A stretch of 64,000 nt of DNA from the NCBI GenBank assembly GCA_963530295.1, contig CAUSCF010000003.1, forward strand, positions 62,001 to 126,000. Direction: 5' to 3'. The notes below the pieces were generated by a model. It saw only the letters and a list, made by a program, of their open reading frames with translations, did no database searches and was not told the origin of the DNA. Shown here one piece after another: positions 1 to 9,233 of this stretch (positions are counted from its first letter, which is position 1; every line of letters begins with the position of its first letter). The stretch is from JABCPE02 sp963530295 (GTDB lineage Bacteria; Bacteroidota; Bacteroidia; Flavobacteriales; Weeksellaceae). Made by a program: the position numbers and the translations under genes.

Positions 1-11
1 TTTGTTTTAAA

Positions 12-2531
12 CTATATTTTTGATTTTACTCTTCCGATGAGGGAGTCTTTATTTTCATTCACTTCCAAAATCACCGTATCTCCTTCCTGCATTTCTTTGT
101 TCACCAGCATCTCGGCAAGGATATCTTCTATGTATTTTTGGATAGCTCTTTTCAGTGGTCTCGCTCCGAAATCTTTATCCCAGCCTTTCTCTACGATGAA
201 TTCTTTGGCCTCATCTGTAAGCTCCACTTTATAATTCAGTTTTTCTAAACGAGAATATAGTTTACCAAGCTCCAAATCTATTATTCTGTGGATATCTTCT
301 TTTTGTAAAGCATTAAAGAAAATAATATCATCTATTCTATTAAGAAACTCTGGTGCAAAGGCTCTTTTCAGGGCGTTTTCTATGGTGCTTCTTGCTCTGG
401 CATCAGAAGTGGATTTTTTCGCTGCTGTTCCAAAACCTACTCCATCTCCGAAATCCTTCAAATCTCTTGAACCAATATTAGAAGTCAAGATAATGACTGT
501 ATTTCGGAAATCTACTTTTCTACCCAAAGAATCCGTCACGAAACCTTCATCCAAAATTTGTAATAAAATATTGAATACATCTGGATGCGCTTTTTCTATT
601 TCATCCAAAAGAACCACCGCATAAGGTTTTCTCCTCACTGCCTCTGTAAGCTGTCCGCCTTCTTCATAGCCCACATACCCTGGAGGCGCTCCTACCAATC
701 TAGACACCGCGAATTTCTCCATATATTCGCTCATATCTATTCGGATAAGGGCATCATCAGAGTCAAACAACTCACGAGCCATCACTTTTGCAAGTTCGGT
801 TTTTCCTACTCCTGTGCTTCCCAAGAAAATAAATGTTCCTATTGGTTTTTTAGGGTCTTTCAGACCTGCTCTGTTTCTTTGGATAGCCCGAACAACTTTT
901 TTAACAGCTTCTTCCTGCCCGATAACTTTTCCATTGAGCACATTGTCCATTTGTGCCAATTTGTCCAATTCGTTTTTACCCACTTTTGTCACAGGAACAC
1001 CGCTCATCATAGAAACCACCTCGGCTACATTTTCTTCCGTAACGATTTGTTTTCGCTCCTTGATTTCGTTATCCCATTCCTGCTGTGCAAGGTTTAGCTC
1101 TATCATCAGGCGTTCTTCCTCTTCTTTGTATTTTCTCGCTTCCAAGTAATCTTGGGCTTTTACGGCTTTTTGTTTAAGCTCCTTAACTTCCTCTATTTGT
1201 TGTTCATACGAGGTAATTGCCGTAGGAACTTTCATATTTTTGATATAAACACGAGAACCCGCCTCATCCATCGCATCGAGAGCTTTGTCGGGAAGGAATC
1301 TGTCTGTGATATACCTTGTAGTAAGGTTTACACAAGCTCTGATCGCCTCATCTGTATAAGTTACATTATGATGCTCTTCGTATTTTTCTTTTACTTGATT
1401 TAGTATTTGGATAGTCTCTTCCACGCTGGTAGGCTCTACCATCACTTTTTGGAAACGACGCTCCAGCGCTCCGTCTTTCTCTATATACTGGCGGTATTCA
1501 TCCAAAGTCGTTGCCCCAATGCATTGGATTTCGCCTCGCGCCAAAGCAGGTTTGAAAATATTAGAAGCATCCAAACTTCCTGTAGAACTTCCCGCCCCTA
1601 CTATGGTGTGCAATTCATCTATAAATAAAATGACATCTCTGTTTTTTTCCAGCTCGGTCATTATGGCTTTCATTCGCTCCTCAAACTGCCCACGATATTT
1701 AGTTCCCGCAACCAAACTCGCCAAATCAAGCGTTATCACTCGTTTGTTATAAAGAACTCGCGAAACTTTTTTCTGATGAATTCTCAGCGCCAAACCTTCT
1801 GCGATTGCAGATTTACCAACCCCAGGCTCACCGATGAGCAGTGGATTGTTTTTCTTTCTTCGACTGAGAATCTGGGACACCCTTTCGATTTCGTTTTCAC
1901 GACCAATCACAGGATCTAATTTCCCTTCTTTTGCCATCGTTGTCAAATCCCTTCCGAAATTATCCAGCGTAGGTGTTTTGCTTTTTCCTGTCCCGATATT
2001 TCCCGTTGGTTTATTGGTTTGTGGAAATGCAGCGTCCTCAGCATCGTCTTCCTCATCATCAAAAGAAGCTTTTGGCAACTGTCCGCTATTTTTGAGCATT
2101 GCTCTATATTCAGCTGCTACACTTTCATAATCAATATCATACGCCTCCAAAATATGCGTAGTAGGGTCGTCTATTTTATATAAAATTCCCAATAAAAGAT
2201 GAATCGTATTGACCTCATCAGAACGATATTGTTTGCTCTCTAACGCCGCTCTTTTCAGAGAATATTCTGCCATTTTAGTAGGCATAATGCTTCTATCAGG
2301 ATTTGAGCTAAAATTATTATTGATGCTGATATTTTCTATCTTTCTACGAATTTGAACCAAATCTGCTTTTAGTGCCTCCAAGATATTTCTTGCAGAATTC
2401 TCCGTGCCGATAATTCCCAGCAAAAAGTGTTCTGTATTTAGAAACTCGCTTTTCAGCCTATTTGCTTCAAGTCTGCTATGGCGAAGCACCCTGTCCATTC
2501 CCTCCGAAAACTTATTTTCCATAATCTTCAT
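12..2531 (-). CDS. clpC: ATP-dependent Clp protease ATP-binding subunit ClpC
   Basis: An 839-residue Hsp100 AAA+ unfoldase that would feed substrates to ClpP in the cytoplasm. Two N-terminal Clp repeats occupy about residues 1-145, followed by an acidic linker (157-168). The first nucleotide-binding domain has Walker A GEPGVGKS at 234-241 and FIDE near 303. A UVR/M-domain coiled coil lies at about 440-480. The second domain has GSTGVGKT at 571-578 and LLDE near 641. The VGF loop at 698-700, which contacts ClpP in ClpC proteins, is intact. Length and domain order are normal for ClpC and differ from ClpB, whose middle domain is longer. The start is MKIMENK; the Met at residue 4 is an equally possible start. 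No ClpP gene is in view. Confidence 0.96.
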   Translation of the reverse strand: MKIMENKFSEGMDRVLRHSRLEANRLKSEFLNTEHFLLGIIGTENSARNILEALKADLVQIRRKIENISINNNFSSNPDRSIMPTKMAEYSLKRAALESKQYRSDEVNTIHLLLGILYKIDDPTTHILEAYDIDYESVAAEYRAMLKNSGQLPKASFDDEEDDAEDAAFPQTNKPTGNIGTGKSKTPTLDNFGRDLTTMAKEGKLDPVIGRENEIERVSQILSRRKKNNPLLIGEPGVGKSAIAEGLALRIHQKKVSRVLYNKRVITLDLASLVAGTKYRGQFEERMKAIMTELEKNRDVILFIDELHTIVGAGSSTGSLDASNIFKPALARGEIQCIGATTLDEYRQYIEKDGALERRFQKVMVEPTSVEETIQILNQVKEKYEEHHNVTYTDEAIRACVNLTTRYITDRFLPDKALDAMDEAGSRVYIKNMKVPTAITSYEQQIEEVKELKQKAVKAQDYLEARKYKEEEERLMIELNLAQQEWDNEIKERKQIVTEENVAEVVSMMSGVPVTKVGKNELDKLAQMDNVLNGKVIGQEEAVKKVVRAIQRNRAGLKDPKKPIGTFIFLGSTGVGKTELAKVMARELFDSDDALIRIDMSEYMEKFAVSRLVGAPPGYVGYEEGGQLTEAVRRKPYAVVLLDEIEKAHPDVFNILLQILDEGFVTDSLGRKVDFRNTVIILTSNIGSRDLKDFGDGVGFGTAAKKSTSDARARSTIENALKRAFAPEFLNRIDDIIFFNALQKEDIHRIIDLELGKLYSRLEKLNYKVELTDEAKEFIVEKGWDKDFGARPLKRAIQKYIEDILAEMLVNKEMQEGDTVILEVNENKDSLIGRVKSKI

Positions 2532-2667
2532 AAATTATATTACTAAATTAGTAATTATTCAACAAACAATATCAAATATTTTACCATTTTTTTTGTCTGA
2601 CTTTATGTCATGTTTTTATTTTTAAAGTTGTTTAGAAATTTTCTGCCCTGAAATATGTTATATTTTT

Positions 2668-2675
2668 TATTTTTG
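2668..2675 (+). promoter_or_regulatory. Candidate promoter -7 element of sufE
   Basis: TATTTTTG matches the Bacteroidota -7 consensus TAnnTTTG and ends 10 bases before the sufE ATG. No convincing TTTG -33 element is seen at the expected distance. Confidence 0.5.
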
Positions 2676-2685
2676 CAAAAATCGT

Positions 2686-3108
2686 ATGATGAGTATCAAG
2701 GAAAAACAACAGGAACTAATAGATGATTTCGCCTTTCTCTCGGACTGGGAGCAGAAGTATGAATATATCATAGATTTGGGCAAAGAACTAAAAGGTCTTC
2801 CAGAGGAAAAAAAGAATGAAGATATTTTAATAAAAGGCTGTCAGTCTCAGGTTTGGCTGGATGCCGAACTGCGCGATGGCAAGATTTTTTTCCTTGCAGA
2901 TTCTGACGGAATTTTGCCAAAAGGCATTATTTCTCTTTTGGTAGGAGTGTATAGCGGACATACTGCCGAAGAAATTTTGGCGGCTGATTTTGATTTTATT
3001 TCCAAAATCGGACTGCAGGAATTCCTCTCTCCTTCTAGAGCAAATGGACTTGCCTCAATGATAAAACAAATAAAATTCTACGCTGTAGCTTATCAACTAA
3101 AATCGTGA
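2686..3108 (+). CDS. sufE: SufE family cysteine desulfurase sulfur acceptor
   Basis: A 140-residue cytoplasmic protein that by family accepts persulfide sulfur from the SufS cysteine desulfurase and stimulates Fe-S cluster assembly. The conserved KGCQSQVW motif is present, with the sulfur-accepting cysteine at residue 52. Length is normal for SufE. No other suf genes are nearby, so this is a detached copy, as is common in Flavobacteriia. Two tandem ATG codons begin the frame (MMSIKEK), so the start is uncertain by one residue. The stop codon overlaps the GTG of the next gene, indicating translational coupling. Confidence 0.9.
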   Translation: MMSIKEKQQELIDDFAFLSDWEQKYEYIIDLGKELKGLPEEKKNEDILIKGCQSQVWLDAELRDGKIFFLADSDGILPKGIISLLVGVYSGHTAEEILAADFDFISKIGLQEFLSPSRANGLASMIKQIKFYAVAYQLKS

Positions 3109-4082
3109 CCAAAATACTCGCTTACCGTTTTTCCGCATTTGGCGACATCGCCATGCTGGTGCCCGTTCTCAAAGAGTTTCTTGATAAAAATCCTGATACA
3201 GAAATCTTGATGGTTTCCAGAAAAAATTTCAAAGATTTATTTGATGGAATTTCAAGGCTCAAATTTAAAGGAGTGGATTTAAAGGAATATGAAGGTTTTT
3301 TTGGACTAAAAAAATTGTCTAACGAAATCTTATCTGAATTTCAGCCAGATATGGTTGCTGACTTTCATAATGTCCTCAGATCCAATATTCTCAATTTTTT
3401 CTTTTGGCTAAAAAGACTTCCTATTTATAAAATAGACAAAGGGCGAAAAGAGAAAAAACAACTAATCGACATCAAAAACCTTAATAAAACTCCACTCAAA
3501 AAAAACACCGAAAGATACGCCGATGTTTTGAGAAAAATGGGATTTTCATTAACGCTTTCACATCAGCTCAGACCTCAGCAAGGAATAAAAAACGGCGTAG
3601 GATTTGCGCCTTTTGCACAGCATTTTGGGAAAATGCTTCCATTGGAAAAATCTTTTGAATTAGCCAAAGAAATCGCCAAAGAAAAACCGCTGTTCTTCTT
3701 CGGTGGCGGAAAAAAGGAAGTAGAAATCTTAAGTGAATGGGAAAAACAAATTCCTAATTCAGAATCTCTCGCTGGGAAACTTTCTTTGAAACAAGAATTG
3801 GAAAAAATATCTCAATTAGAACTGATGATTTCTATGGATTCGGCTAATATGCACTTGGCGAGTCTGGTAGGAACCCGCTGTATATCAGTCTGGGGGCAGA
3901 CGCATCCTTATGCTGGTTTTCTCGGCTATGGACAAAACGAAGAAGATATTATACAAGTGTATGACCTTTCCTGCCGGCCGTGTTCAGTTTTTGGGAATAA
4001 AGAATGCTATCGTGGCGACTGGGCCTGCCTGCATAGCATTGACATTAAAGATATATTAAGAAAAATGGAGATTAATAATTAA
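3105..4082 (+). CDS. Glycosyltransferase family 9 (heptosyltransferase-like)
   Basis: A 325-residue GT-B fold glycosyltransferase of family 9, probably acting on lipopolysaccharide or another surface glycan at the inner face of the membrane. The N-terminal RFSAFGDIAMLVPVL segment and the C-terminal SMDSANMHLASLVG motif, followed by WGQTHP, are typical of the ADP-heptose:LPS heptosyltransferase family. A cysteine-rich C-terminus (SCRPCSVFG) is also typical of Bacteroidota members. The start is GTG at 3105, overlapping the sufE stop (GTGA), which supports an operon. The exact sugar donor and acceptor cannot be told from sequence. Confidence 0.85.
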   Translation: MTKILAYRFSAFGDIAMLVPVLKEFLDKNPDTEILMVSRKNFKDLFDGISRLKFKGVDLKEYEGFFGLKKLSNEILSEFQPDMVADFHNVLRSNILNFFFWLKRLPIYKIDKGRKEKKQLIDIKNLNKTPLKKNTERYADVLRKMGFSLTLSHQLRPQQGIKNGVGFAPFAQHFGKMLPLEKSFELAKEIAKEKPLFFFGGGKKEVEILSEWEKQIPNSESLAGKLSLKQELEKISQLELMISMDSANMHLASLVGTRCISVWGQTHPYAGFLGYGQNEEDIIQVYDLSCRPCSVFGNKECYRGDWACLHSIDIKDILRKMEINN

Positions 4083-4094
4083 TCTCCATTTTTT
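4064..4094. terminator. Bidirectional terminator between convergent genes
   Basis: A 12-bp perfect stem (AATGGAGATTAA / TTAATCTCCATT) with a 3-base loop, followed by six T on + and preceded by an A run for the minus strand. It contains the stop codon of the GT9 gene and lies before the end of the convergent gene at 4117. Confidence 0.8.
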
Positions 4095-4116
4095 ATTCAT
4101 AATCAAAATCCCAAAA

Positions 4117-4680
4117 CTAGAAGAACTTACCTCTATGTCTCATATTAGGATTATGCATGTGTTTCTGCATGTTTGGCTTTTTCATCTGCTCTTTCATTGT
4201 TCTGATGTGTTCTGTAAGCATTCCTGCTGTGTCTAGTTTTTGTGCATCATTCAGCAATCTCTGCGCGTCTGTTTTATTACCTCTAGAAAGTGCTGCAATT
4301 GCTAGATTAAACTTCGCCAAAGCTCTATCATGTTTCATGCTCATTCCATATTCAAGAGCTGTTTTCATCAACCCTTCTGCTTTCAATGGATTTTCAGCAT
4401 ATGTAAGCCCCAGCATATAGTGATAGTATCCGTATTGGCTTCTGTGCAGCTGTGTTTTATAATCTGTAATATTAGAAAGCAGTCTCGCAACTTCATCCAG
4501 CTTCTGGTCTCTCATCTTCCAAAGAGATAAAAGAATATATTCATTCTTAAAAAACAATATAACAGGAACTATTGATAGAACTACACATACTATCCCCCAG
4601 CCTACTTGTCTGTTGAACATCAGGAATATTCCTCCTGCTACCATTAGTCCTGCAATCACTAATTTTATGTACTTATTCAT
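4117..4680 (-). CDS. Small membrane protein with TPR-like helices, function unknown
   Basis: A 187-residue protein with two closely spaced membrane segments at about residues 6-23 and 28-50. A soluble helical region follows that resembles one or two tetratricopeptide repeats (around YYHYMLGLTYAENPLKAEG and RALAKFNLAIAALSRGNKT). The C-terminus is rich in Met, His, Asn and Lys, with two related MHNPN/PNMRH stretches. I do not recognise a named family. The architecture suggests a membrane-anchored helical scaffold exposed to the cytoplasm or periplasm. It is transcribed alone, convergent with the GT9 gene. Confidence 0.7.
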   Translation of the reverse strand: MNKYIKLVIAGLMVAGGIFLMFNRQVGWGIVCVVLSIVPVILFFKNEYILLSLWKMRDQKLDEVARLLSNITDYKTQLHRSQYGYYHYMLGLTYAENPLKAEGLMKTALEYGMSMKHDRALAKFNLAIAALSRGNKTDAQRLLNDAQKLDTAGMLTEHIRTMKEQMKKPNMQKHMHNPNMRHRGKFF

Positions 4681-4884
4681 TCCAAAATCTTTTTAGGATT
4701 GCAAATTTAATGATTATTTTAATATTTTCTAAATTTAGTTCAAAAATAGAAAAACATAACGCCATCAAAATTCTATATTTTCTCTACTGCTATTCGCTTG
4801 GTCTTTTTTATTCTGAAACTCCTTTTTATTTTTTTTATAATTAAATTAAAAATTGTATTTTTAGGGAGTTAAAATTTTAAATAA

Positions 4885-5454
4885 ATGTTTGATTTTTTAG
4901 AAAATTTAGATGTTCTACATCGTTCTTTTTGGTATGTAGCACTATTCAGCAGTTTAGTTTTTGTGGTTCAAGCTGTGCTCACTTTCATCGGAAGTGACAG
5001 CATGGATGGCACAGCGCCTGATTTTGATGGAGATTTTGATGGCGTAGATGCTCCTTTTCAGCTTTTCTCATTGAGAAATCTCACCAATTTTCTACTCGGT
5101 TTTGGTTGGGCAGGTGTTGCTTTTTACCCAATGATAGAAAACAAATTTTTACTTACCATTCTTGCAGCAGTCGTGGGAGCTGGTTTTGTATTGATTTTCT
5201 TTTTGATTATTAAACAACTACTTAAACTATCAGAAGACAATACTTTTAAAATCAATGACTTAAAAAACAAAACTGGAGAAGTATATCTCAAAATTCCAGC
5301 TCAGAGTTTTGGAAAAGGGAAGGTTCTTATTTCTCTGAAAGGAACCAATCATGAACTTTATGCGATAACTAACTCTGATACAGATATTTTGTCTGGCGAA
5401 CTTATAAAAGTAGTTGATATAAAAGATGAAATTTTAATTGTAGAAAAAATTTAA
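4885..5454 (+). CDS. NfeD-like/YqiJ-type OB-fold membrane protein
   Basis: A 189-residue protein with an N-terminal membrane segment (about 15-35), a short acidic Asp/Gly loop (about 48-60), two further membrane segments (about 67-110), and a C-terminal OB-fold-like beta domain (about 120-189). This layout matches the short NfeD-like/YqiJ proteins that are encoded beside flotillins. Here the flotillin gene starts 11 bases downstream on the same strand, so the two are very probably one operon. By analogy with YqiJ-YqiK and NfeD-FloA pairs, the protein would help organise flotillin-rich membrane domains. Confidence 0.8.
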   Translation: MFDFLENLDVLHRSFWYVALFSSLVFVVQAVLTFIGSDSMDGTAPDFDGDFDGVDAPFQLFSLRNLTNFLLGFGWAGVAFYPMIENKFLLTILAAVVGAGFVLIFFLIIKQLLKLSEDNTFKINDLKNKTGEVYLKIPAQSFGKGKVLISLKGTNHELYAITNSDTDILSGELIKVVDIKDEILIVEKI

Positions 5455-5465
5455 AGTAGAATTAT

Positions 5466-7007
5466 ATGAACCCATTTATTATTATTGTAGCATTAGTTTT
5501 TGTGTTTTTTGTGACTCTTGTTTCTCTTATTTCGCGTTACAAGAGATGTCCTTCGGACAAAATTTTGGTGATTTATGGAAAAACAGGCGGAAGTTCCGCG
5601 AGATGTATCCATGGTGGAGGTGCATTCGTATGGCCTGTAATTCAAGACTTTGCATACCTTGACTTAAAGCCAATTTCCATCGAAGCCAATCTTACCAACG
5701 CCCTTTCGCGCCAGAATATTCGTGTGGATGTGCCGTGCCGATTTACCATCGCTATTTCCACTGAAACAGACACGATGGGAAATGCCGCTGAAAGACTTTT
5801 AGGGCTTTCGCCAGAGCAGATTCAGGAGCTTTCTAAGGATATTCTTTTTGGACAGCTTCGTTTGGTAATTGCTACCATGACCATTGAGGAAATCAACTCT
5901 GACCGAGACAAATTCCTTGAAAATATTTCTAAAAATGTAGATACCGAACTTAAAAAAATAGGTCTAAAACTCATCAATGTCAATGTAACTGATATCAAAG
6001 ACGAGTCTGGCTACATCGAAGCTTTAGGGAAAGAAGCCGCTGCGAAAGCGATTAACGAAGCAAAAATTTCCGTTGCAGAACAAGAAAAAATCGGTGAAAC
6101 AGGTAAAGCTGAGGCGGACAGAGAAAAAGATGTACAAATCGCAGAAACCAATAGAGACAGAGATGTAAAAATTGCGATTACTCAAAAAGACAGAGAAATC
6201 AGCATCGCATCCGCTGTGAAAGATGAGTCCATCGGTAAAGCCGAGGCTGAAAAAGAATCAAGAATTGCGACTTCACTCGCTAATTCCCTTGCCGTAAAAG
6301 GGGAAAATGAAGCGAAAATAACCATCGCAAATTCCGATGCACAAAGAAGAGAAAAAGAAGCCGAAGCCCTCAAAATAGCAATCACAGCAGAGAAAGTTCA
6401 GGCAGCGAAAGCCCTTGAGGAATCTTATTTGGCTGAGCAAAAAGCGGAAGCTGCCAGAGCTGAAAGAGAGCGTTCTACACAAAATGCCAACATCGTAGTT
6501 CCTGCGGAAATCTCCAGACAAAAAGCCATCATTGATGCCGAAGCAGAAGCTGAAAAAATTAGACTGAAAGCCAAAGGGGAAGCTGATGCCATCTACCTGA
6601 AAATGGAAGCCGAAGCGAAAGGTCTCCTTGAAATCCTTACAAAACAGGCCGAAGGTTATGACCAAGTGGTAAAAGCTGCTGGTGGAGATACCAACTCTGC
6701 ATTCCAATTGCTGCTTATTGAAAAACTTCCTGAATTGGTTAAAACTCAGGTGGAAGCCGTTAAAAATATTAAAATTGATAAGGTTACAGTTTGGGATAGC
6801 GGGAACAATCCTGACGGAAACACTTCCACGGCTAATTTCGTTTCAGGAATGATGAAAACCGTGCCGCCTCTGAATGATTTATTCAATATGGCTGGGCTTA
6901 ATCTTCCTGAATATCTAAAAGGAAAAAGCGAAATTCCTCATCAAGAGCCAAAGACCAAAAATGAGGAAATCATCATTGAAAATAATGAACCTGAAGAGGA
7001 ACTTTAG
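5466..7007 (+). CDS. Flotillin family protein (SPFH domain, YqiK/FloT type)
   Basis: A 513-residue flotillin. A single N-terminal membrane anchor (about 3-22) is followed by an SPFH/band-7 domain (about 30-200). A long charged Ala/Glu/Lys-rich coiled coil follows (about 200-390), with many EAEK and AEAEA repeats. The C-terminal tail ends in acidic residues. Flotillins form large oligomeric cages on the inner membrane and mark ordered lipid domains. The gene lies 11 bases after the NfeD-like partner, the usual arrangement. Length and architecture are normal. The run of Glu/Lys/Ala codons gives this gene an internally repetitive appearance without any exact DNA repeat. Confidence 0.92.
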   Translation: MNPFIIIVALVFVFFVTLVSLISRYKRCPSDKILVIYGKTGGSSARCIHGGGAFVWPVIQDFAYLDLKPISIEANLTNALSRQNIRVDVPCRFTIAISTETDTMGNAAERLLGLSPEQIQELSKDILFGQLRLVIATMTIEEINSDRDKFLENISKNVDTELKKIGLKLINVNVTDIKDESGYIEALGKEAAAKAINEAKISVAEQEKIGETGKAEADREKDVQIAETNRDRDVKIAITQKDREISIASAVKDESIGKAEAEKESRIATSLANSLAVKGENEAKITIANSDAQRREKEAEALKIAITAEKVQAAKALEESYLAEQKAEAARAERERSTQNANIVVPAEISRQKAIIDAEAEAEKIRLKAKGEADAIYLKMEAEAKGLLEILTKQAEGYDQVVKAAGGDTNSAFQLLLIEKLPELVKTQVEAVKNIKIDKVTVWDSGNNPDGNTSTANFVSGMMKTVPPLNDLFNMAGLNLPEYLKGKSEIPHQEPKTKNEEIIIENNEPEEEL

Positions 7008-7155
7008 AAAACTAAAAAATCTAGTAAAAACATACTGGATTTTTTTATGCAATTTTATTAACATTCTTAAAATTTGTAATTTACTGATTTATAATTATTT
7101 ATTGTAATTTATAGTTACTTTTCAACATTGCGTGGAATTTTGAGAGTTTAATCTT

Positions 7156-7163
7156 TATCTTTG
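7156..7163 (+). promoter_or_regulatory. -7 promoter element of dnaB, only 4 bases before ATG
   Basis: TATCTTTG fits TAnnTTTG and ends at 7163; the dnaB ATG is at 7168. Initiation at the usual distance would fall on or next to the ATG, so the transcript is predicted to be leaderless. The -33 region is weak (TTG at 7128-7130, 25 bases upstream). Confidence 0.55.
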
Positions 7164-7167
7164 TCCC

Positions 7168-8715
7168 ATGGTACAAAAAGAAACATTATCATCTCTCACA
7201 CATGGAAATTTTGCAAAGGAACTGTCTATTTCTCAAGGGAAAGTTCCACCTAATGCAGTGGATTTTGAAAAACTCGTAATCGGGACTTTTTTGATTGACA
7301 AAAAAGGTCTGGACCACTCCATAGATTTGCTAAAACCAGAGGTTTTCTACGACCCAAGACATCAGGAGATTTTCAGAGCGATTCTAAAACTCTATGAAAA
7401 CAACCATCCTGTGGATATGGTGACCGTGATTCAGGAACTGAAACGCACTGAAAAACTTAGCCTAGCAGGAGGCGACCACTACATCATAGACCTTACCACA
7501 GCTGTGAGTTCTTCGGCACATATAGAATACCATGTGAGAATCATTTTGGAGAAATACATTCTTCGCTCACTTATCAATGTTTCTGCCAATGTTATTGACA
7601 ATTCTTACAAAGAATCTACCGATGTTTTTGAGCTTTTGGATAAAGCCGAGCAGGGTTTCTTTGAAATCACAAACGGAACCATCAAAAAAGGTTTCGATAC
7701 AGCCAACTCTTTGGTAAAGGAAGCCATCGATAAAATAAAAGCTCTAAAAGACAAAGAAGGACTCTCTGGCGTTCCTTCGGGCTTTAGAGATGTGGATAAA
7801 GAAACTGGAGGCTGGCAAAATTCTGATCTCATCATCATTGCGGCTCGTCCTGCGATGGGTAAAACGGCATTCCTGCTTTCTATGGCAAGAAACATCGCCG
7901 TTCAGCACCAAATCCCAATGGCGCTTTTCTCATTAGAAATGGCCTCTGTACAGCTCATCACAAGGATGATAGCCTCCGAGACAGGCATCTCATCCGAAAA
8001 ACTAAGAAAAGGACAAATGAGCGATGAGGAATGGCAAAGACTGTTTAATAATGTATCCGAGCTGGAAAATGCTCCTCTTTATATAGATGAAACTCCAGCG
8101 CTTTCTGTATTTGATTTTAGGGCTAAATGCCGAAGACTTGTAATGCAGCACGGCGTGAAAATCATCATGGTAGATTATCTCCAGCTGATGACCGCAAACA
8201 ATGGTGGAAAAGGCTCAGGAAACCGAGAGCAGGAGATTGCTACTATTTCGCGTTCCCTGAAAGCCATTGCAAAAGAACTTAATGTTCCTGTAATTGCTCT
8301 TTCTCAGCTGTCCAGAGGTGTCGAGGGAAGACCAAACAAACGCCCACAGCTTTCGGATTTGAGGGAATCAGGAGCGATTGAGCAGGATGCCGATATCGTT
8401 TCTTTCCTCTTCCGTCCTGAATATTACAAAATAGAAAACTGGGAAGATGGAAGCCCATCTGCTGGGCAGGCAGAACTCATCATTGGGAAACACAGGAACG
8501 GTGCTGTTACGGATGTAAGACTTTCGTTCCAATCAAGTTTAGCAAAGTTCTCTGATTTGGATTTATTTGGAACTAATGAGCCTTCTTATGCACAACCAAA
8601 TCAGAATGCTTTTGAAAACATCCGAGTAAGTATAGACCCTTCGGCGGCATTTGATTTACCTAAAAACAATCTTTCCGCCTCATCTATGAACGATGAAGAT
8701 GATATGCCATTCTAA
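7168..8715 (+). CDS. dnaB: Replicative DNA helicase DnaB
   Basis: A 515-residue hexameric replicative helicase. The N-terminal DnaB domain covers about residues 28-135, followed by the linker helix and the RecA-like ATPase domain. Walker A ARPAMGKT is at 226-233, a Walker B-like MVDYLQLM follows, and QLSRGVEGRPNKRP with SDLRESGAIEQDAD is the conserved arginine-finger region. The C-terminal ~60 residues are a low-complexity tail rich in Asn, Pro and acidic residues, ending DDMPF, as in other Flavobacteriia. No intein interrupts it. The ATG at 7168 follows a promoter -7 box by only 4 bases. Confidence 0.97.
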   Translation: MVQKETLSSLTHGNFAKELSISQGKVPPNAVDFEKLVIGTFLIDKKGLDHSIDLLKPEVFYDPRHQEIFRAILKLYENNHPVDMVTVIQELKRTEKLSLAGGDHYIIDLTTAVSSSAHIEYHVRIILEKYILRSLINVSANVIDNSYKESTDVFELLDKAEQGFFEITNGTIKKGFDTANSLVKEAIDKIKALKDKEGLSGVPSGFRDVDKETGGWQNSDLIIIAARPAMGKTAFLLSMARNIAVQHQIPMALFSLEMASVQLITRMIASETGISSEKLRKGQMSDEEWQRLFNNVSELENAPLYIDETPALSVFDFRAKCRRLVMQHGVKIIMVDYLQLMTANNGGKGSGNREQEIATISRSLKAIAKELNVPVIALSQLSRGVEGRPNKRPQLSDLRESGAIEQDADIVSFLFRPEYYKIENWEDGSPSAGQAELIIGKHRNGAVTDVRLSFQSSLAKFSDLDLFGTNEPSYAQPNQNAFENIRVSIDPSAAFDLPKNNLSASSMNDEDDMPF

Positions 8716-8719
8716 AAAT

Positions 8720-9199
8720 ATGAAAATAGAAATCTATACCGATGGAGCATGCAGTGGCAACCCTGGGAAAGGTGGCTATGGCATCATCATGCAGGCACCA
8801 GAGAAAAACTATGAGAAATATTTTTCGGAAGGGTTTCGGCTAACGACCAACAACCGTATGGAACTTCTCGCGGTAATCACAGCCCTAGAAAACCTCAAAG
8901 AAGAAGGACATGATATTCATATCTTTACTGATAGCAAATATGTAGCCGATGCGGTAAATAAAAACTGGATATTTGGCTGGATAAAAAAAGGCTTTAAAAA
9001 TGTGAAAAATCCTGACCTATGGAGAAAATTTATCCCTCTTTTCAGCAAGTATAGACCCACTATCCACTGGATAAAAGGCCACGCAGGACATCCACAAAAT
9101 GAAAGAGCTGACCAGCTCGCTGTAGCAGCATCGCAAAAGGAAAATCTACTGATAGATACTTTCTTTGAAAAGGAAGAAGAAAATCTTTTTTCGGAATAA
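8720..9199 (+). CDS. rnhA: Ribonuclease HI
   Basis: A 159-residue RNase HI that degrades RNA in RNA-DNA hybrids. The DEDD active site is complete: Asp8 (YTDGACSGNPG), Glu48 (NNRMEL), Asp71 (FTDSKY) and Asp131 (NERADQLA); the loop histidine region KGHAGHPQNERAD is also present. The reading frame is open from 8693, but ATG 8720 is chosen because the protein then begins MKIEIYTDG as in the family, and it lies 4 bases after the dnaB stop. It is probably co-transcribed with dnaB. A strong bidirectional terminator follows. Confidence 0.95.
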   Translation: MKIEIYTDGACSGNPGKGGYGIIMQAPEKNYEKYFSEGFRLTTNNRMELLAVITALENLKEEGHDIHIFTDSKYVADAVNKNWIFGWIKKGFKNVKNPDLWRKFIPLFSKYRPTIHWIKGHAGHPQNERADQLAVAASQKENLLIDTFFEKEEENLFSE

Positions 9200-9204
9200 A
9201 AAAA

Positions 9205-9232
9205 CACCCAGATTATATTCTGGGTGCTTATT
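9205..9232. terminator. Bidirectional terminator, rnhA / GIN-domain gene
   Basis: Stem CACCCAGA (9205-9212) and TCTGGGTG (9219-9226) with a 6-base loop. It is flanked by an A run upstream and a T-rich tract downstream, between convergent genes. Confidence 0.85.
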
Positions 9233-9233
9233 T

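Noticed and set aside
585..1097. A 170-codon plus-strand frame inside clpC
   Set aside because: It is antisense to an intact, highly conserved gene and has no recognisable features.
6273..6707. A 144-codon minus-strand frame inside the flotillin gene
   Set aside because: It is a shadow created by the Ala/Glu/Lys-rich repeats; it is Phe/Gly-rich and has no start context.
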